64,000 nucleotides of DNA from JAICXG01 sp963801255 (GCA_963801255.1 CAWDEC010000019.1:1-64000), one strand, 5' to 3'. Shown: positions 42,784-52,349, numbered from the stretch's first letter. A program made the numbers and translations. Notes: generated by a model not told the origin, from the sequence alone.

Positions 42784-43137
42784 CTAACCCACACGCGGTA
42801 GGAATTCTTCGCGGACAATCTTGCCGTTCCCGGTCGTATAGACGCCGACTTCACTGATCGTGCGACGTTCACTGGTTTTCTTGTCGGTCACGTCGACGTC
42901 GTATTGCACGACGAATCGGTCTCGCGCCACAAACGGTTCGCTGGCTGTGAAGCTGTGCACTTCCATGGCGTCTACCCACCAATCTATCTTGCCGCGCACC
43001 CCTTCTTTGCCACACGTCTCGGGAGTGGTCGCTTCCACGCTAACAATGTTGTCGTCATAAAGCGTATCGAGCGCTTCGTACCAAGCCTGCTTGCGGACAA
43101 GATCGACAACCTTTCGGGCTAACTCTTCGGTGTTCAT
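42784..43137 (-). CDS. SnoaL/NTF2-like protein
   Basis: A 117-residue single cone-fold domain: a first helix ELARKVVDLVRKQAWYEALD, then YDDNIVSVEA, WWVDAMEVHSF and DRFVVQYDVDVTDK, ending in a beta strand with GKIVREEFLP. It has no signal peptide. It is the last gene of the ArsR-led operon. Relatives are annotated as SnoaL-like polyketide cyclases or NTF2-like proteins, but no catalytic residue can be assigned here. Confidence 0.82.
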   Translation of the reverse strand: MNTEELARKVVDLVRKQAWYEALDTLYDDNIVSVEATTPETCGKEGVRGKIDWWVDAMEVHSFTASEPFVARDRFVVQYDVDVTDKKTSERRTISEVGVYTTGNGKIVREEFLPRVG

Positions 43138-43160
43138 GTTTTTCTTTCTTTAAGGTTCGG

Positions 43161-43610
43161 TTACTTGTTGATGAATTTGTCCAGCCGATCGAGAACGCTG
43201 CTCCAACCCTCGTTGTGACGATCGCGTGATTCTTCACTCGGGAGTTGCTCGTGCACCAGCCGAACTTCTGTTCCACCGTCGCTATCCGAAAACTCGACAG
43301 TTACAATACTGTTCCGAGCCTCCCATGCCTCGTCATCATCCCATTTCCAGGTAAAGACGATCTTCTTTCCGGGAACAAGCTCCCGATACTCACCAAACAC
43401 AACCATCTCTTCTCCCTCGGACCTGGCGAGCTCCCAGCGATACTTACCGCCAACCCGGACGTCGCTGATCAAATTGATCGTCCGAACGCCCTCCGGGCCC
43501 CACCATTCCCTCAACTGTGCCGGATCGGTCCATGCCTTGTAAACGCGATCCCGCGGGGCACGGATAACTCGTTTGATCTCAAGTGATGTCTTTTCGCCTG
43601 CTGTCTTCAT
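43161..43610 (-). CDS. SRPBCC/AHSA1-domain protein
   Basis: 149 residues of the Aha1-like START/SRPBCC fold: RVIRAPRDRVYKAWTDPAQL at the N-terminus, WWGPEGVRT, GGKYRWEL and the C-terminal helix GWSSVLDRLDKFIN. These proteins bind hydrophobic ligands and commonly sit in operons with an ArsR repressor, as here. The ligand is unknown. It lies 23 bp before the SnoaL gene and 22 bp after DUF899. Confidence 0.88.
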   Translation of the reverse strand: MKTAGEKTSLEIKRVIRAPRDRVYKAWTDPAQLREWWGPEGVRTINLISDVRVGGKYRWELARSEGEEMVVFGEYRELVPGKKIVFTWKWDDDEAWEARNSIVTVEFSDSDGGTEVRLVHEQLPSEESRDRHNEGWSSVLDRLDKFINK

Positions 43611-43632
43611 ATCTCGGTGATCTAACTTGGAC

Positions 43633-44349
43633 TTAATACTTATCGTGCCGTTTCACCCAATCCATCGTTGAGTCCGGATTTTCGTCGCGTCCTTTCGGGA
43701 CGAGATCGAGGAAGTTATAGGCGCCGACCAAGAGATCGAGGCCGCGCGCATAGGTGGAGTAGGTGTGAAAGACATCGCCGATCTCATCCTGGTAGAAAAC
43801 GCTCAGACCGGGAAGCTCTTCCATCTGAAACTCCGTGGTCGTGTAGTTATAGTAGATTTCGTTCTTTTTCTCCTGAGCTTCGGTGAAGGAGACGCGGTAA
43901 TCGTAATTGAAATCGCTCCCGTGTGACGAAACCCATTTGAAACGCCAGCCCATGCGTTTCCTGTAGGAAGTAATGTCTGCTAATGGCGCTCGCGAAACCG
44001 CGACAAGCGTTACGTCGCGTTGCGGCAGGTGCCAGTTGGCAGCATCGAAATGGTCGGCCAGAAACGAACAAGCGCGGCAACCTTCCTCCCAGCCCGGGGC
44101 CAACATGAAGTGATAGACGATAAGCTGACTGCGGCCCTCGAATAACTCGGCGAGCGTTTCCTTGCCGTTTGGACCGTCAAGAACGTACGACTTTTCGATC
44201 TTTACCATCGGCAAGGCGCGTCGGGCCGCGTTCAGCGAATCCCGTTGCCGTGTGAATTCCTTTTCCCGTGTCAGTAAGTCTTCCCTGGCGACGAGCCATT
44301 CAGTTTCTGACACGATCTCTCGTTGCAATTCTGGTTCTGCTAGTTTCAT
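43633..44349 (-). CDS. DUF899 thioredoxin-like protein
   Basis: 238 residues. A helical N-terminus (EWLVAREDLLTREKEFTRQRD) is followed by a thioredoxin-like core. YHFMLAPGWEEGCRACSFLADH holds a C-x-x-C pair, and RMGWRFKWVSSHGSDFNYDY and GLSVFYQDEIGDVFHTYSTYARG are DUF899 signatures. The biochemical activity is not established. Its ATG lies inside the preceding 58-residue gene (50-bp overlap), so it is part of the ArsR-led operon. Confidence 0.88.
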   Translation of the reverse strand: MKLAEPELQREIVSETEWLVAREDLLTREKEFTRQRDSLNAARRALPMVKIEKSYVLDGPNGKETLAELFEGRSQLIVYHFMLAPGWEEGCRACSFLADHFDAANWHLPQRDVTLVAVSRAPLADITSYRKRMGWRFKWVSSHGSDFNYDYRVSFTEAQEKKNEIYYNYTTTEFQMEELPGLSVFYQDEIGDVFHTYSTYARGLDLLVGAYNFLDLVPKGRDENPDSTMDWVKRHDKY

Positions 44350-44476
44350 CTTCTCCTTTGATTTTGTGGCTTAGTTTATTCCTGCAAAGTTTGTTCAGAA
44401 CGAAGACGGCCAAACCGCCCCCGGAGCTTGCACCGGCGGCGGTCAATGCAACGTAGAAGAGACAAACCGGACACAT
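44300..44476 (-). CDS. Small Cys-containing membrane protein of the ArsR operon
   Basis: 58 residues beginning MCPVCLFYVALTAAGASSGG, with one hydrophobic helix, a C-P-V-C pair at residues 2-5, and a basic tail. Similar MCPVC-type small proteins occur beside ArsR and DUF899 genes. The ATG overlaps the arsR stop as TGATG, and its 3' end overlaps the DUF899 start, so it bridges the two. Function is unknown; the Cys pair suggests metal or redox chemistry. Confidence 0.6.
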   Translation of the reverse strand: MCPVCLFYVALTAAGASSGGGLAVFVLNKLCRNKLSHKIKGEDETSRTRIATRDRVRN

Positions 44477-44832
44477 CAGCTCTTCCCTTTCTTGCTGAGA
44501 GCTTGATCGGTTTCTTCCAGATACGCGGCCAGCCGATCGAGCGAGCCTTCCCAAAACTTGCGATATTGCTCGACCCACGCAGCGGCCTGTTGCAGAGGCC
44601 TGGCTTGGAGTTCCATTTCGTGCACACGCCCATAACGGCGGCGTCGAAGTAGTCCGGCGTTCTCGAGGACACGGAGATGTTTGGAAACCGCCGGGAGCGA
44701 CATGGCATGCGGCTGGGCAAGGTCAGTGACGCGTTGAGAGCCGCGGGCCAGATGGGCGAGGATCCGTCGGCGCGTCGGGTCTGCCAGGGCGGCAAAAGTT
44801 CGGTCCAATGTCTTCGTCGAATATTTAACCAT
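44476..44832 (-). CDS. ArsR-family transcriptional repressor
   Basis: A 118-residue winged-helix protein: LDRTFAALADPTRRRILAHL, the recognition region LAQPHAMSLPAVSKHLRVLE, the wing GLLRRRRYGRVHEMEL, and a C-terminal helix. No arsenic-type ELCVCDL metal box is present, so it belongs to the SdpR-like subgroup that pairs with SRPBCC genes. It heads the operon and its start codon lies inside a perfect dyad, pointing to autorepression. Confidence 0.9.
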   Translation of the reverse strand: MVKYSTKTLDRTFAALADPTRRRILAHLARGSQRVTDLAQPHAMSLPAVSKHLRVLENAGLLRRRRYGRVHEMELQARPLQQAAAWVEQYRKFWEGSLDRLAAYLEETDQALSKKGKS

Positions 44833-44844
44833 CTGGTTAAGTAT
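44821..44844. promoter_or_regulatory. ArsR operator covering the start codon
   Basis: The dyad TTAACCATCTGGTTAA (44825-44840) with flanking AT bases spans the ATG of arsR (44832-44830). Sites of AACC-ATG-GGTT type at the start codon are a familiar layout for this ArsR subgroup. Confidence 0.65.
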
Positions 44845-44982
44845 TTAGCACGACGAAAGAATCGCGCAAGAAAAAATTTTCGACCGGTCCTACACCAGTC
44901 TCGTTAGGCTAACTGGCAATGGTCTCACCACTGTCAGTGGGCGCGCTGACGCGCTCCTCAGCTGGCGACGCTCCGGTTTTCG

Positions 44983-47058
44983 TTAGAAGAAAATCGGAAT
45001 GATGAGAATGGCAACGATATTGGCCACCTTGATCATGGGGTTGATCGCAGGGCCGGCGGTATCTTTATAAGGATCGCCCACCGTATCACCAGTAATTGAC
45101 GCAGCGTGAGCGAAGGAACCTTTCCCGCCGAAGTTACCCTCCTCGATGAATTTTTTCGCGTTATCCCATGCGCCGCCGCTGGAGGTCATGGCTATGGCAA
45201 CGAAGAGGCCCGTCACAATTGTGCCGACGAGCAGCCCGCCAAGAACGACCGGCCCGAGTGGTTTGATAACCGCGACAGCTACGACGAACGCAACCGGCAA
45301 GAGTGCCGGGATGATCATTTCGCGCAGAGCAGCCTTGGTCACGATGTCGACGCACGTGCCGTAATCGGGAATATCCTCGCCGCGCAGGATGCCCGGTTTG
45401 GCCGTGAGCTGGCGGCGTACTTCACGTACCACGGCGCCAGCCGCCTTGCCCACCGCGTCCATGCTAAAGGCGGTGAAGATAAACGGCAGTAAACCGCCGA
45501 TGAAGAGACCGATAATAACCTTCGGTTCCGTGAGCGAAAATTGGAGGGTAAACGGACGGCCGCTGGCCGCGAAATGAGCGCGCAGCTCTTCGACATAAGA
45601 GCCAAAAAGGACCAGAGCGGCGAGGCCGGCCGAAGCAATGGCGTAGCCTTTGGTCACCGCTTTCATGGTGTTACCGACGGCATCGAGCTCGTCGGTTACT
45701 TCGCGCACTTCTTTTGGCAGGTTGCTCATCACCGCGATGCCGCCAGCGTTGTCGGTGATGGGTCCAAAAGCATCGAGCGAGATGATGATTCCTGCCATCG
45801 AAAGCATGCTCATAACGGCGATCGCGATTCCGTAGAGGCCGGCGTAATGAAAGCTGAAGAGGATGGCCAGCCCGATAAAACCAACCGGCAGCGCGGTCGC
45901 GTGCTGACCAATGGCCAGGCCCGCAATGATATTGGTGGCGTGGCCGGTCTCGGAGGCCTTGGCGATTTTGCGCACCGGACCGAAAGCCGTCGAGGTGTAG
46001 TAATTGGTGATGACAACCACCACACCGGTCATGAGCAGGCCGACGAGTGAGGCAAGGTAAAGATCGTTAGGGGAACGAAGCGCATCGGCAATCATCACAC
46101 CATTCGGAAAGAGATAGTGTGTCGCCGGCCAAAACAGGATGGCGGAAACGATCCCGCTGGTGAGCACACCTCCCATGAGGGCGTTGGCAGGTTTGAGCGC
46201 GACCAGATTCACAAAAAGGATGCCGCAGATTGCGCCGAGCACCGAGATGCCGCCAAGGATGAAAGGGTAAGTGATCGCTGCCGGCGTGTTGGCGAGAGTG
46301 AGCGCGCCGACCAGAATCGCGCCGATCAGGCTCACGGCGTAAGTTTCAAAAACGTCTGCCGCCATGCCCGCGCAATCGCCGACGTTATCGCCCACATTGT
46401 CAGCAATCGTGGCCGGGTTACGTGGGTCGTCTTCCTCCAAGCCGCTCTCGATTTTGCCGACCAGGTCGGCGCCTACGTCAGCCGCCTTGGTGTAAATGCC
46501 GCCTCCAAGTCGCGCGAAAACACTGATCAAGCTCGCGCCGAGCGCTAACCCAATGAGACTGCTAATGGCTGGGTTGTGGCCGATCATCTTGCTCGCGACG
46601 GTGTAGAAAATTCCGACCGATAGGAGCGCCAGCCCAACGACAAGAAGCCCGGTCACCGCGCCGCCGTTAAAGGCGATCCGCATGGCGGCGGTGCGCGATT
46701 TCGTCGCGGCTTCCGTCGTGCGCGTGTTTGCCAGAACGGCGATGCGCATTCCAATGAAGCCGGCGGCGAGCGAGCAGGCCGCGCCGATAAGGAAGCCAAT
46801 CGCGGTGGGGTGATCCTTGAAAATAAAGAGAAGGATGAAGATCAGAATCGCGATCCCGCTGATCGTGATAACCTGGCGATTAAGGTATGCCTTGGCGCCC
46901 TCCTGAATCGCGCCGGCGATTTCTTTCATGCGCGCGTTGCCAGCGGAAGCTTTCTTGACTGTGAGGATGAGGCCAATGGCGAAGGCAAGGCCAATGACGG
47001 CGCAAACCATGGAGAGTGAAACGCCGGAAGTAAGGAAAGATAACGCAATAGGAGTCAT
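44983..47058 (-). CDS. hppA: Membrane-bound H+-translocating pyrophosphatase, K+-independent type
   Basis: A 691-residue, about 16-helix pump that couples pyrophosphate hydrolysis to proton export. The catalytic acidic cluster is in DVGADLVGKIESGLEEDDPRN and NVGDNVGDCAGMAADVFE. The GNTMKAVTKGYAI segment has Lys where K+-dependent enzymes have Ala, which marks the K+-independent class. The C-terminal GDTVGDPYKDTAGPAINP motif is intact. ATG 47058 is chosen because it sits immediately before the first helix. It could salvage energy from biosynthetic PPi. Confidence 0.95.
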   Translation of the reverse strand: MTPIALSFLTSGVSLSMVCAVIGLAFAIGLILTVKKASAGNARMKEIAGAIQEGAKAYLNRQVITISGIAILIFILLFIFKDHPTAIGFLIGAACSLAAGFIGMRIAVLANTRTTEAATKSRTAAMRIAFNGGAVTGLLVVGLALLSVGIFYTVASKMIGHNPAISSLIGLALGASLISVFARLGGGIYTKAADVGADLVGKIESGLEEDDPRNPATIADNVGDNVGDCAGMAADVFETYAVSLIGAILVGALTLANTPAAITYPFILGGISVLGAICGILFVNLVALKPANALMGGVLTSGIVSAILFWPATHYLFPNGVMIADALRSPNDLYLASLVGLLMTGVVVVITNYYTSTAFGPVRKIAKASETGHATNIIAGLAIGQHATALPVGFIGLAILFSFHYAGLYGIAIAVMSMLSMAGIIISLDAFGPITDNAGGIAVMSNLPKEVREVTDELDAVGNTMKAVTKGYAIASAGLAALVLFGSYVEELRAHFAASGRPFTLQFSLTEPKVIIGLFIGGLLPFIFTAFSMDAVGKAAGAVVREVRRQLTAKPGILRGEDIPDYGTCVDIVTKAALREMIIPALLPVAFVVAVAVIKPLGPVVLGGLLVGTIVTGLFVAIAMTSSGGAWDNAKKFIEEGNFGGKGSFAHAASITGDTVGDPYKDTAGPAINPMIKVANIVAILIIPIFF

Positions 47059-47258
47059 AAGGTACTTCCCCGACGCGAGGAAGTCGCAGGACTTTAGAAG
47101 GGTTTTCCCGGGTGGCAACCGGTTTCATGCTGAAGCGGCAAGAGGGGGCTGATACGGCTTTAGTCCTTGTCACGCCACCAGGGTCGTCCTTAGCCACCGC
47201 TCGACGCGGCCCTGAAGTAGAGAGCGCCCGACTTACCGAGACGACGAACACCCACCAG

Positions 47259-48761
47259 CTATAATTCGAATACCGAGCGGAGGCGGCGCAGAAACGTGGC
47301 CCGATATTCGAGCGCTTTGGTTTCCTCGGCGGCGCTGCGTGCGGCGTCCTTGAGCAGACCCTCGGTCTCCATCTTTCGCGCCGCGAGCAACTCGCTCAAC
47401 TGCACCACGCATTCCGGAGAATCGCGCAGCACCGCGGCCATCGCCGGCTTGGCAATTTCGATCACTTCGCAATCTTCCTCCGCCCGCACCGTCGCCGTCC
47501 GCCGTTCCCCCGTAAGGAGAGACATCTCGCCGAAGCAATCTCCCATCCGCAGGCCGCCGACCCGAATCATGCTGCTGTTTTGCGACACAGCGACACTCGC
47601 CGAGCCGTGGAGGAGGACGAACATCGACGTGCCATCCGCGCCTTGCTCGATGATTCTCTCACCACGGCCAAACCGAATCGTGTGCGATCCGTGCAGGAGC
47701 GAGTCGAGCTGCTCGCCCGTTAGGCAGTTAAAGAGTGGCTCGCCTTCCAGAATCGTCCGGGCCCGATTCCGTTCCTCCTGCGGCTCCAGGGTGCGCCGGC
47801 GAGTGAGTTCCACAGTGCGAATGGGGAAGGGAATGGTGATTTTTTGCCGGCGAAACTCGTACCAGACATTGGTCCGGACGGCGTCGCAGACGTTGTTGTA
47901 GTCCTGGTGATTGAGCATGTAGAACTTGATCTCATAGAAGATCGCGAAATCGCCGAACTCCTTTAAGAACACCTTCGGCTCGGGATCCTTCTGCACCCAT
48001 TCGGCATGAAGCGTGGCGTGGAGGAGGGCGTCTTTCACCTTGTTGGGCGGCGTGTTGTAATCCACCCCCACCACAATGCGCATGGCGTGCAACTCGGATG
48101 GGTAATGAAGATTGACGATGGTTTGCCTGACGATCTCGTTGTTTGGGATGTCGAGGTAGATGGCGTCGTTCGTGCGCAGGCGCGTCGAGCGCCAGTTGAT
48201 CTCCATCACTTCCGCAAAGCGGTCTCCTACCTGGAGCCAGTCGCCCACCTTGTAGGGGCGATTGATCTGGAGCGACATCCCAGCGACCACGCCGCCGAGC
48301 AGGTTCTGTGTCGCAAAGGCGAGAATGATCGCTGCCGCGCCCGAAGTAGCGAGCAAACCGCGCAGCTCGCGTTCCGCGTGATAGCCAATGCTGAGGACGA
48401 GGAGGAGCGCGATGAGGAAAATGAGAAGCGCCCCCAGCTCACGGAGAAACTTTGGGATGACCGTCTGGCGGCGTTGCTCGAAATAAAGATCCCAAAGATA
48501 ACGGTCGACCAGCGCGATGACGACTGCAGTGCTGAGGAGGATGACCGCTGCCCCGACATGATTACGCCAGCGCATATCGAGCCCATAGACCCAGGCGCTG
48601 GCATACGTACCCAGAGTAAGGGCAAAGAGCTGAAAGAAGAGGCCAAACCGCACACCGGCCCGCCTTTTCAGCAGACGCCCGAGTGCGAGCGTGACGAGAA
48701 ACGTCGCGAGAAAAACCGCCACCGTCGCGACGTCTCGTTGGGCTTCAGCGAGAGCGAGCAT
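47259..48761 (-). CDS. MscS-type mechanosensitive channel with cNMP-binding domain
   Basis: 500 residues. There are four or five N-terminal helices, and the pore helix region is GLLATSGAAAIILAFATQNLLGG. The MscS beta domain follows (INRPYKVGDWLQVGDRFAEV, IPNNEIVRQTIVNL) to about residue 345. A C-terminal cyclic-nucleotide/CAP-type domain (about 365-470) has the phosphate-binding cassette GDCFGEMSLLTGERRTATV. This is an osmotic or ion channel possibly gated by cyclic nucleotide. It is separate from hppA (200 bp). The 48762-49090 stretch upstream holds no gene I can support. Confidence 0.9.
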   Translation of the reverse strand: MLALAEAQRDVATVAVFLATFLVTLALGRLLKRRAGVRFGLFFQLFALTLGTYASAWVYGLDMRWRNHVGAAVILLSTAVVIALVDRYLWDLYFEQRRQTVIPKFLRELGALLIFLIALLLVLSIGYHAERELRGLLATSGAAAIILAFATQNLLGGVVAGMSLQINRPYKVGDWLQVGDRFAEVMEINWRSTRLRTNDAIYLDIPNNEIVRQTIVNLHYPSELHAMRIVVGVDYNTPPNKVKDALLHATLHAEWVQKDPEPKVFLKEFGDFAIFYEIKFYMLNHQDYNNVCDAVRTNVWYEFRRQKITIPFPIRTVELTRRRTLEPQEERNRARTILEGEPLFNCLTGEQLDSLLHGSHTIRFGRGERIIEQGADGTSMFVLLHGSASVAVSQNSSMIRVGGLRMGDCFGEMSLLTGERRTATVRAEEDCEVIEIAKPAMAAVLRDSPECVVQLSELLAARKMETEGLLKDAARSAAEETKALEYRATFLRRLRSVFEL

Positions 48762-49090
48762 TCGTTAGGCAGCCAAGATAGCAGAAGCACGTCGGCGTCA
48801 CCAGCTAGTTATGACACACCGGCCGCGGCTCGTTGTCGGTGGCCTTGTCGCGCCTCCGCGACAATGGCTTCACCACGCCCTGAACCAACTCCGATTTTGA
48901 GTATCAGAACTTCGCCGAGGTGTTTAAGTCTACCTCCTCTCGGCCCTGCGCAGAAATCCAAATACGGTCCACGCGTCTGGTGCTGGCAATACGTCTTTCT
49001 GTCGACAAATTTCGCTCGTTCAGGCACAGTCTGCTACTCATCCTCGCACCCGAATTAGGCGTTGTTACCCATTGCGTGTAAGCAGTCTTG

Positions 49091-49591
49091 ATGAGCGATC
49101 CGCAAATTGATCCGGGAGTCAGGATCGGCCATGTGCATCTGAAGGTCGCGAACATCGAGCGCTCGCTCGACTTCTACTGCGGCGTCCTGGGATTCGAGTT
49201 AACCCAACGTTATGGCTCTGGTGCAGCTTTCATCTCGGCCGGTGGCTACCATCATCACATCGGGTTGAATACTTGGGAGAGTTTAGGCGGCGCACCGCCG
49301 CCAGCCGGCACCACAGGGCTGTTCCATCTGGCCATTCTCTATCCAAGTCGCGCCACGCTTGCAAATGCATTACGTAGACTCTTGAACGCCGGCATTTCAC
49401 TCGACGGCGCCAGCGACCACGGAGTGAGTGAGGCGCTTTACCTTCGCGATCCAGACCAGAACGGCGTCGAGTTATATTGGGATCGGCCACAAGCCACCTG
49501 GCCGCGCAGCCCTGACGGAAGCCTGGCGATGTTCACTCGACCTCTCGACCTCAAAGCTCTCCTGGACGAAGACTCATCCGTCATCCCATGA
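49091..49591 (+). CDS. VOC-family glyoxalase/dioxygenase-like protein
   Basis: 166 residues from ATG 49091. It has two beta-alpha-beta-beta-beta modules: IGHVHLKVANIERSLDFYCGVLGFEL with the His of the metal site, GGYHHHIGLNTW, a second module GLFHLAILYPSRATLANALR, and the closing acidic ligand in NGVELYWDRP. This resembles CatE-like catechol-2,3-dioxygenases or related VOC enzymes. The substrate is unknown. A TTG three bases upstream is an alternative start. Confidence 0.85.
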   Translation: MSDPQIDPGVRIGHVHLKVANIERSLDFYCGVLGFELTQRYGSGAAFISAGGYHHHIGLNTWESLGGAPPPAGTTGLFHLAILYPSRATLANALRRLLNAGISLDGASDHGVSEALYLRDPDQNGVELYWDRPQATWPRSPDGSLAMFTRPLDLKALLDEDSSVIP

Positions 49592-49638
49592 TGACACCTG
49601 CAAAGTGCCCCAGCGAACCGCACAGTGGCTTTGCGGAG

Positions 49639-50662
49639 TTACAAGCTCTGAGCATTGAGGCGAGCCGTTAGCTGATTCAGTGCGGACGTCAGTTCGGAGA
49701 TTTCCTTGGCTTGTGCTTCAACCTTGTGCGCTTGTTCTTCCACAGCCTTCGCCTGTCGCTCTACCTTCTTGTGCTCCTTCAAGAACTCATTAAGCAGCAT
49801 CGCGTTTACTGCTTCGTACCGGACAGTATAAGGTTTGCCTTGCTCGTCACGCGCTACGAGGTCGGGATTCACCTTTTCCACCTCCTCAGCCACGAGGCCG
49901 AACTGCGGGATCCCGTCAGGATCTAGCTCATGTTTGTAGCGAAAGGTCACCGGCTTTAGCGCCAAGATTGCTTCACTTGCCTTCTGCATTGGTTTGATCT
50001 CGTCCTTGAAACGCTCCGAGGAAACGATCGTTCCTAACTGACCGTTGGTACCAACAATGACGCCGACGCCAGCTGGAGCCGTAGCCCCGCTAATGCCAGC
50101 GATAAAGGTTTTCGTGTGAGTTCCCGGCGTACCAATACGGATGCGGTTGGAGTCGGTATGAGTGCCGGGGTTGCCGATGTAAATGTTATTACTGCCCGTG
50201 ATATTTTGGGTACCGGCTGCATCACCCAGTGCGATGTTGTCACTGCCGGTTGTGTTGCTAAAGAGCGCAGTATGACCAACGGCCGTGTTGTCGTTGCCAA
50301 GTTGTGTTGCTCAAAAGTGCACTCGTTCCGATGCCCGTGTTATTGTTGCCGGCAGTGTTGCTGCTGACTGCAGCACCGCCGTTGGCCGTGTTAAAACTGC
50401 CGGTGGTGTTCTTATAAAGCGCTTGCCAACCCGTGGCCGTGTTGCGGCTGCCAGTGGTGTTCATGGAAAGTGCAATGGAGCCGATGGCCGTGTTGACGTC
50501 GCCGATGGTGTTGTTCACGAGGGCGTCGTCACCTAGGACAGTGTTGTTGGTGTCGGCGTCGCAGCCTTCTCGGCAAACCGCCCGCGCTTGCGGCGAAAAC
50601 GCAAAGCAGGCGAGCGCAAATAGTGAGAGTGCTAAATAACCGACGAGAGTTAATGTTTTCAT
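49639..50662 (-). pseudogene. Secreted head-repeat protein with S74 chaperone domain, frameshifted
   Basis: From ATG 50662: a signal peptide (TLVGYLALSLFALACFAFS), then YadA-head-like repeats of the type NTAxGxxALxxNTxG. A frameshift near 50300 (an extra T in ACTTGGC) interrupts it. The other frame continues DNTAVGHTALFSNTTGSDN, GTHTDSNRIRIGTPG, then SERFKDEIKPMQKASEAILA and the peptidase-S74 autoprocessing chaperone (FGLVAEEVEKVNPDLV). It ends in a coiled coil. The restored length is about 340 residues. It probably forms a trimeric surface fibre. One indel only, so sequencing error is likely. Confidence 0.75.
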
Positions 50663-50815
50663 GGGTTTATTTCCGTTGTCGTTGCTTGTGTCGATGACCG
50701 CCGTTGTAGCGGCAGTACTAGGCTGACGAAAGAGCCGACTCCATGTCGAGCTTATTCGACTGCGTCTTACGTGTAGCAAAGGCTGCAGGCGCGAAGAAAG
50801 CGTGAGCTCGGCGAT

Positions 50816-51076
50816 TCACAAACCCTTACGTTTATCACGCCTGATTGCCACGATACCTAACCAAAGACCTCCTGCGCCACCTGCAATCAGCGACAAAGAC
50901 TGGATAGTGTCGCCGATTTTGCGTTCGGCGAATACGTCCTCGAACTCGTATAACCCTGACTCGATAGTATGATAATACATCTTGTTTGTGTATCTCCAAT
51001 CGGCATGCATGCGAATCCCAATGCCCACGAGAAGCATCATGGTCGCGAGGACTAGTAGAGTGATCGGATATTTCAT
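50816..51076 (-). CDS. Small two-helix membrane protein
   Basis: 86 residues: a first helix ITLLVLATMMLLVGIGIRM, a 35-residue polar loop (DWRYTNKMYYHTIESGLYEF), and a second helix LSLIAGGAGGLWLGIVAI followed by a basic tail RRDKRKGL. There is no family I recognise. It is monocistronic by spacing. Around it, 51077-51374 shows nothing recognisable. Confidence 0.5.
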   Translation of the reverse strand: MKYPITLLVLATMMLLVGIGIRMHADWRYTNKMYYHTIESGLYEFEDVFAERKIGDTIQSLSLIAGGAGGLWLGIVAIRRDKRKGL

Positions 51077-51374
51077 CCAGCTATGGTGTTACGATTGCGT
51101 GTCTCTCGTCTAACGTGGAACCTTGTCATCGTTACGTTTGAGAATGTCGTGTTGGCTATCTAACAAGAACAAGATGGGCAGTGGGCAAGCTGCAATGAAA
51201 AAGTAAATCATCGAAACAAATTTCGAAGTCGTACGATAGTGGTCGTTCGCTTCATCGCCTGGCTAGATCTATTCCGTGCCACCCGCCGCTCTTCAGCGCA
51301 AGGTAGTCAAAGGCGTTGCTTGCCGTTCTAAGCAGGTGTGCCTCAGGCTTGCCTGCCTGCGCGAGAAGCCCTCG

Positions 51375-52289
51375 TTAGTCGAGTGCGTAGGCTTCGACCA
51401 GCGCAACGCCGGTCGCGTCGTCCTTTCCGCTCAAAATCGCGGTGTAAGCACCCGGAGCCAACGTCGCCAGGATGGCCGCCTCCCGATCGTCCGGCGGAGG
51501 AATGGTGGTTCCCTCGATTTCCGCTTCCTGAGTCTCTTTCCAGTCATCGTTAAATCCAATTACGTCTCCGCTCTCGTTATGCAGTTCCAGGACGGTGTCT
51601 TGCAGCGGGCCCGAGACGCCGGCGAGAGTTAGCGACGGCCCAATCGCGCGCATCAGCACTTTCAAAGCAGCCTCGCCGACGATGAAGCCGGCAATCATGA
51701 CGTTATCGTCCGTGCCTACCGACCCGCGACTGGAGATGTTCAGCAGTCGCGCTGACGGCTGATCGAGATCGTAGATTTCAACCAGCGCGACGCCCTGGCC
51801 TTTCGGGTCACCTGGCGAGACGAGCGTGTCCTGCGTTCCGTAAACGAGCGCTGTATATGCACCCGCGCTCAGATCCAGCACGACAGCCGACTCCAGATTA
51901 TCCGTTGGTGGAATCGTGGTCGCCTCGATCTCGGCCTCCTGCGTATCACGCCAGTTGTCATTGCTGGCAATGGAAGTGCCTTGATTGAAAACTGCGAGAA
52001 CCGTATCGCCGAGCGCGCCTGGCACACCCCGCTCAGCCAAGGACGGCCCGATCGCTCGGAGCAGGACTCGCTTGGTCACTCCGGGCGGGCCATCGACAAT
52101 GAAGCCACCGATCAGGATTGCGTCGAGATTGTCAGAAGTGTTGACTCTCGCGCGGGTCGAGATGTTCAGCAGCGAGCCAGCGGGTGATTGCGAGCTGGCG
52201 TTGCCAATTGTCAGAAAAAGGCAAAGCGCGAGGCAAGATCTGTAACCTGGACTAGGAGCAACAATTTTGCCTCCGCACTTTGACGACAC
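51375..52289 (-). CDS. Secreted protein made of two tandem C-terminal-type domains
   Basis: About 304 residues from GTG 52289. A signal peptide (CLALCLFLTIGNASSQ) is followed by almost nothing but two copies of the domain shared with the 3.7 kb and 60.9 kb genes: NISTRARVNTSDNLDAILIGG to VALVEIYDLD, and NISSRGSVGTDDNVMIAGFI to VALVEAYALD. Each copy has RAIGPSL, a NDDW/NDNW motif and an LxPGAYTAxxSG motif. It is the minimal form of the architecture and is divergent from the kinase pseudogene. The open frame continues to 52475 upstream without a convincing start. Confidence 0.75.
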   Translation of the reverse strand: MSSKCGGKIVAPSPGYRSCLALCLFLTIGNASSQSPAGSLLNISTRARVNTSDNLDAILIGGFIVDGPPGVTKRVLLRAIGPSLAERGVPGALGDTVLAVFNQGTSIASNDNWRDTQEAEIEATTIPPTDNLESAVVLDLSAGAYTALVYGTQDTLVSPGDPKGQGVALVEIYDLDQPSARLLNISSRGSVGTDDNVMIAGFIVGEAALKVLMRAIGPSLTLAGVSGPLQDTVLELHNESGDVIGFNDDWKETQEAEIEGTTIPPPDDREAAILATLAPGAYTAILSGKDDATGVALVEAYALD

Positions 52290-52349
52290 GAATCTGTATA
52301 TGCGGGACGGCAACGTCGCAGACAAGTGAATTATGTGTTGCTCGTTCCA

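Noticed and set aside
50034..50300. 88-codon minus ORF inside the S74-chaperone gene
   Set aside because: It is the wrong frame; the correct frame continues the head repeats into the S74 domain.
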